Assembly: GCA_001780895.1 (NCBI GenBank)
Contig: MFJJ01000027.1
Location: 1-7,966 of the forward strand
Direction: 5' to 3'
Source: Candidatus Gottesmanbacteria bacterium RIFCSPHIGHO2_01_FULL_46_14
GTDB lineage: Bacteria; Patescibacteriota; Microgenomatia; UBA10105; UBA927
DNA length: 7,966 nucleotides
Shown: positions 5,404-7,966 of the stretch, piece by piece
Position numbering within the stretch: position 1 is the first letter of the stretch
Layout: each line of letters opens with the position of its first letter
The notes under the pieces: generated by a model
The model's database searches: none
Seen by the model: the letters and a program-made list of their open reading frames with translations, nothing else
Told to the model about the DNA's origin: nothing
Translations under genes and position numbers: made by a program

Positions 5404-6885
5404 TCAGGTATGCCACTGCGCAAAAAAGAGCTGGATGAGCGCCACAAAATCCGCAATGGTCACGGCACCATCGCGGTTTACGTCTGCGGGGGAAAACCCG
5501 GGAGTTCCGGTTTTGCCGAATACACCGACAAAGAGGGCGTAATCAAAGATGTTGGTGACTCCGTCGCCGGTGAGGTCACCGGATGTATCCGTGGATTGCG
5601 CGGGAGTCGGAAAGCTGGTTGACGATGGAAAAGAACTGGTACCCAGAAGCGCCGACCAGGCTTTGCCAAGCTGTTCCTGAACGCTTGAATTATTGTTGGC
5701 AAATAGGATGTCATCTTTATACACCTGCAGGTAGCTCATGTGTGCAGATCCCTTCGGGACACCAAATGCCTGTGCCTGGTCGGTTTCGGAAAAAAATACG
5801 GACAGAACATTGGCAACTGCCTGCGACGGGGAAAGTGAACAACAAGAATGAGACGGCGTTGTCTCACAAAGAGTTTTTCCCTCCCGCCCGCACACGTTAG
5901 TATCCGTGCATCCCATGGAAGTGGGGTTATTTGTCGCGGAGCTGTTAAACTGTGCGCCTCCTACCACGCCCTGACTCGTCAGCTCTTTCACTTTGCCAAT
6001 CCCTGCTTCAAAATTGCGACACGCTTTCATGCCGCTTGTTTGCATACCCTTTGTGTTATTTTTATACGCTGCACTTAGGAACAGACGCACAATTTCCTCT
6101 TTCGCCCTTTTTTGGTCTCCCTGGGCAAACTTTAATAGACCGCTCCCTTCGGTCAGGATGATCGTCTTATCCCGAAAAATCGTATCATAGTAAACGATAG
6201 CCTCCTGCCACTCCTCAATTATTGCTTTGTTTGACTTCTGGTAGTCATTCGTCGGATAAAATAGCTGCAACAGCTTTTTCCATTTTTCTTTTTCAGTTTC
6301 ATCGTCATTGGGTAGACTCATCTCTGCGGAAACGGACGTCGGCCCTGCGATAGCAACGGATACAATGGTCGGATTTGAGTTATACCGGCGGGCGACTTCT
6401 CCCAAAAATCGTTGCCAGTATTGTTTATAGGTAGGGTTCCACGGCAGCGGCAGCGGCTGGAGCGTATTGGCTCCACGACTATCCGGACCATAGGGAATGG
6501 AAAAATCCGTTTTTCCACAGGTCGTTTTCCACCCATCTTCACAGCTTGGAAGTTTGCTAAGAAGCCAGGAAGGCGAGAAAAACCCGGGGACGAGTATGAG
6601 TTGGACTGTTTTTTGAACTCGTGATGCTTTAGCGATCACTTCGTCAATACTGGTAAATTGATACGAGCCGTCTGAAGGCTCAAGATGCATCCATCGCTCA
6701 CGCAGCGCGATGCCGGAAACTGCAGAATTACCAAGTAATTGATCAACGATGCCAGAGGAATAGTCTGCCGGATCGTTGATCGGATACACGGCATAGATGC
6801 CGCGCGGCTGGGCAGCAAAGGCCTGTATCGGTAAAAGACGGAACAGTAGTACTACGATGATACTCCACCGCACCAGATTCCTCAT
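5404..6885 (-). CDS. Secreted glycoside-hydrolase-like protein with C-terminal type I dockerin
   Basis: This is a 493-residue protein. It has a signal peptide of about 24 residues (MRNLVRW, hydrophobic core, cleavage at AFA|AQ). A long region follows that reads like a (beta/alpha)8 barrel of the clan A glycosidase type: RERWMHLEPSDGSY (62-75), VQLILVPGFF (94-103), PTIVSVAIAGPTSVSAEM (172-189), DKTIILTEGSG (239-249) and YLQVYKDDILFA (385-396). E188 and E246 are candidate catalytic acids, but the usual Asn-Glu motif is absent, so activity is uncertain. A cysteine-rich patch (C326, C332, C340, C348, C349) fits an exported protein. After a Ser/Thr/Pro linker comes a dockerin with two calcium loops, DLTGDGVTNIFD (437-448) and DVNRDGAVTIAD (468-479). 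The frame opens at TTG 6906, but ATG 6885 gives the proper signal peptide and lies just behind a -10 box. It is divergent from the cohesin gene. Confidence 0.9.
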   Translation of the reverse strand: MRNLVRWSIIVVLLFRLLPIQAFAAQPRGIYAVYPINDPADYSSGIVDQLLGNSAVSGIALRERWMHLEPSDGSYQFTSIDEVIAKASRVQKTVQLILVPGFFSPSWLLSKLPSCEDGWKTTCGKTDFSIPYGPDSRGANTLQPLPLPWNPTYKQYWQRFLGEVARRYNSNPTIVSVAIAGPTSVSAEMSLPNDDETEKEKWKKLLQLFYPTNDYQKSNKAIIEEWQEAIVYYDTIFRDKTIILTEGSGLLKFAQGDQKRAKEEIVRLFLSAAYKNNTKGMQTSGMKACRNFEAGIGKVKELTSQGVVGGAQFNSSATNNPTSMGCTDTNVCGREGKTLCETTPSHSCCSLSPSQAVANVLSVFFSETDQAQAFGVPKGSAHMSYLQVYKDDILFANNNSSVQEQLGKAWSALLGTSSFPSSTSFPTPAQSTDTSGDLTGDGVTNIFDYALFVGVFGKTGTPGFSPADVNRDGAVTIADFVALIQLFFAQWHT

Positions 6886-6895
6886 TGTTCCCCAT

Positions 6896-6903
6896 GATAT
6901 ACT
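6896..6903. promoter_or_regulatory. Overlapping divergent -10 boxes between dockerin and cohesin genes
   Basis: The same eight bases GATATACT serve both directions. On the + strand TGATATACT (6895-6903) is an extended -10 element (TATACT, 5 of 6) with a predicted start near 6910, two bases before the cohesin ATG at 6912. On the minus strand TATATC (6901-6896, 4 of 6) predicts a start near 6889, four bases before the dockerin-protein ATG at 6885. Neither side has a clear -35 box. Two polymerases could not use the site at once, so the two genes' promoters should compete. Confidence 0.45.
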
Positions 6904-6911
6904 CAATACAA

Positions 6912-7655
6912 ATGCAAATACAAGTGAACTGGAAAACGATCCTTCTGTGCCTCGTGCTTTTCTCCGGAATGCTATCAGTGCTTATTTTCAGTAAAAATAA
7001 ACAAACATTCAGAAGTAGAGCAAGCGGCACCGTCGTTCTGCGGCTAATCCCGGGTACGGTGACTTCCCGCGTGGGAGAAACATTTTCTCTGGCGGTTCTT
7101 TTGGATACCAAGGAAGATACGGTGGCCGCAGTCGACCTGGTGGTTGCCTATGATGAGGCGGTTATTCACGCCGTGGGCACAAACCCATCCGAACAATTTC
7201 CCGTAGTCCTGATCCCTGGATCGGTGGGGGGAGGCAAGGTCCATGTTGTCCTCGGTACCGATCCGGCATCGCCCCAGCGCGGCGCAGTCCCTGTGGCAAC
7301 CCTTCGGTTTGAAGCACTGCGCAAAGGGGTAACGACAATTGCGACAACCAATCAGTCAGCGGTCGCAGCCGTGGGAAAATCAGACAATGTCCTCTCACAA
7401 ACGTATCCAGCAACCGTCACCATCCCGTCGTTGAACCAGACAGCACGTCGGTTGCCGTCGTCATCTCCCTCGCCCATACCAGATGGGTTTCTTCAAAAAA
7501 AAATACCCCGTCCGCAACGCGTTACCCCCACACTCTTTCCCTATCAAAACGATCGGATTCCCACGCCACCAAAATCTCCATTTCCGTCTTGGCTTGACGC
7601 AATCTTCCAAGTTATTGCAAACCTTGTTTGCCGCGTCGCTCCCTGCGGGCAATAG
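6912..7655 (+). CDS. Membrane-anchored cohesin-domain protein
   Basis: This is a 247-residue protein. An N-terminal transmembrane anchor (about 9-26) is followed by the linker KQTFRSRAS and a cohesin-like beta domain at about 40-171. The strand pattern is VVLRLIPG, VGETFSLAVLLDT, AAVDLVVAYDEAVIHAVG, KVHVVLGTD and VATLRFEALRKGVTTI, ending in YPATVTIP. Cohesins bind dockerins in a calcium-dependent way. A Pro/Ser-rich stretch (about 177-225) leads to a short hydrophobic C-terminus (FPSWLDAIFQVIANLVCRV) that may form an amphipathic helix. There is a single cohesin and no carbohydrate-binding module or sortase signal, so it would act as a cell-surface receptor rather than a large scaffoldin. The open frame begins at TTG 6885 with an ATG at 6894, but both precede the predicted transcription start. 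ATG 6912 fits best, and GTG 6924 is possible. No ribosome site is seen. Confidence 0.88.
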   Translation: MQIQVNWKTILLCLVLFSGMLSVLIFSKNKQTFRSRASGTVVLRLIPGTVTSRVGETFSLAVLLDTKEDTVAAVDLVVAYDEAVIHAVGTNPSEQFPVVLIPGSVGGGKVHVVLGTDPASPQRGAVPVATLRFEALRKGVTTIATTNQSAVAAVGKSDNVLSQTYPATVTIPSLNQTARRLPSSSPSPIPDGFLQKKIPRPQRVTPTLFPYQNDRIPTPPKSPFPSWLDAIFQVIANLVCRVAPCGQ

Positions 7656-7665
7656 GGATTTTTGA

Positions 7666-7966
7666 CTATAGTGATTTATTTGCCGCGGGGTCCTGGCTAA
7701 ACTGGGCGACTCTTCCCTCTTTGATTGCGTATTCGGCGCGCTGGAGTTCTGTCCCAATGTAGATAAGGTGACTGGGTAATACCAGGTAGTCACCGATGTT
7801 AATCATCTGAATATACAGTTCCATGGCAGTCTTGCCTCTCCACTCCTTTAAAAGCAACCCTCCGTCTGGAGCGTAGAGTTTGGCGACGATTTGGTAGGAA
7901 GATTGGTCTAATTTGGCCAATTTGGCATATTTGATGGGACGGCCAACACGATTCTTTTTGATTTCC
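7666..7966 (-). CDS. C-terminal part of a DUF4346-like protein (5' end outside window)
   Basis: The frame is open from the window edge to a TAG at 7668-7666, giving 99 residues. A TTG at 7920 could be called a start, but the reading frame continues upstream as EIKKNRVGRPIKYAKLAK without a break, so the gene is truncated by the window. The text WRGKTAMELYIQMINIG, SHLIYIGTELQRAEYAIKEG and FSQDP resembles the C-terminal signature of DUF4346 proteins (a 'Y-G-E-L-RAE-A-G-QD' pattern), which in some archaea and CPR bacteria are attached to pterin- or folate-related enzymes or to thymidylate-synthase-like proteins. This is recalled, not searched. It converges on the cohesin gene with a 10-base gap. 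Confidence 0.8.
   Translation of the reverse strand, partial: EIKKNRVGRPIKYAKLAKLDQSSYQIVAKLYAPDGGLLLKEWRGKTAMELYIQMINIGDYLVLPSHLIYIGTELQRAEYAIKEGRVAQFSQDPAANKSL

Noticed and set aside
6886..6906. TTG 6906 as start of the dockerin protein
   Set aside because: It adds seven residues before a clean signal peptide and lies upstream of the -10 box; ATG 6885 is preferred.
7641..7663. CCCT/AGGG hairpin followed by five T as terminator of the cohesin gene
   Set aside because: The stem has only four base pairs with a nine-base loop, too weak to call.

Overview
The window most likely comes from a member of the Candidate Phyla Radiation (Patescibacteria), possibly a Microgenomates-like lineage. This is inferred from gene content, not from a marker gene. 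The evidence is small, tightly packed, mostly hypothetical envelope genes; short membrane-anchored proteins with an 'RSRAS/RARAS' stretch just after the anchor; a single-cohesin protein beside a single-dockerin protein; a GT-C type membrane glycosyltransferase; and a palindromic repeat inserted in a housekeeping gene. TGA is used as an ordinary stop codon, which argues against the SR1/Gracilibacteria recoded lineages.

Left part (1-2303, + strand): the tail of an unrecognised gene ends at 182. A good promoter overlaps that tail and drives a long leader. The leader carries what I read as a divergent glmS ribozyme (about 231-371), then two copies of a 14-base palindromic unit and a small hairpin made of the Shine-Dalgarno sequence itself. 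After it comes glmS (468-2303), glucosamine-6-phosphate synthase, which makes the amino sugar precursor of the cell envelope. The glutaminase domain of GlmS carries an in-frame insertion of about 24 residues encoded by a two-hairpin palindromic repeat (585-655).

Middle part (2304-6885, - strand, read right to left): a secreted, possibly TIM-barrel glycoside-hydrolase-like protein ending in a type I dockerin; a membrane-anchored protein with two DUF5666-like beta modules and its own consensus promoter and ribosome site, closed by a strong intrinsic terminator; a GT-C/GT87-like polytopic glycosyltransferase; then a coiled-coil protein and a membrane-anchored small protein that overlap by ATGA. 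All look like envelope or extracellular functions.

Right part (6886-7966): divergent from the dockerin gene, and only 26 bases from it, a membrane-anchored cohesin protein is encoded on the + strand. The pair suggests a minimal surface-docking system: a dockerin-tagged secreted enzyme held by a membrane-bound cohesin. The window ends in the C-terminal part of a minus-strand gene resembling the DUF4346 family.

Two expression styles coexist. glmS and the 245-residue gene have leaders with consensus Shine-Dalgarno sites. The glycosyltransferase, coiled-coil, cohesin and dockerin genes have -10 boxes placed so that transcription should begin 0-4 bases before the start codon, pointing to leaderless mRNAs. 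The most noteworthy items are the ribozyme candidate, the palindromic insertion in GlmS and the cohesin/dockerin divergon.
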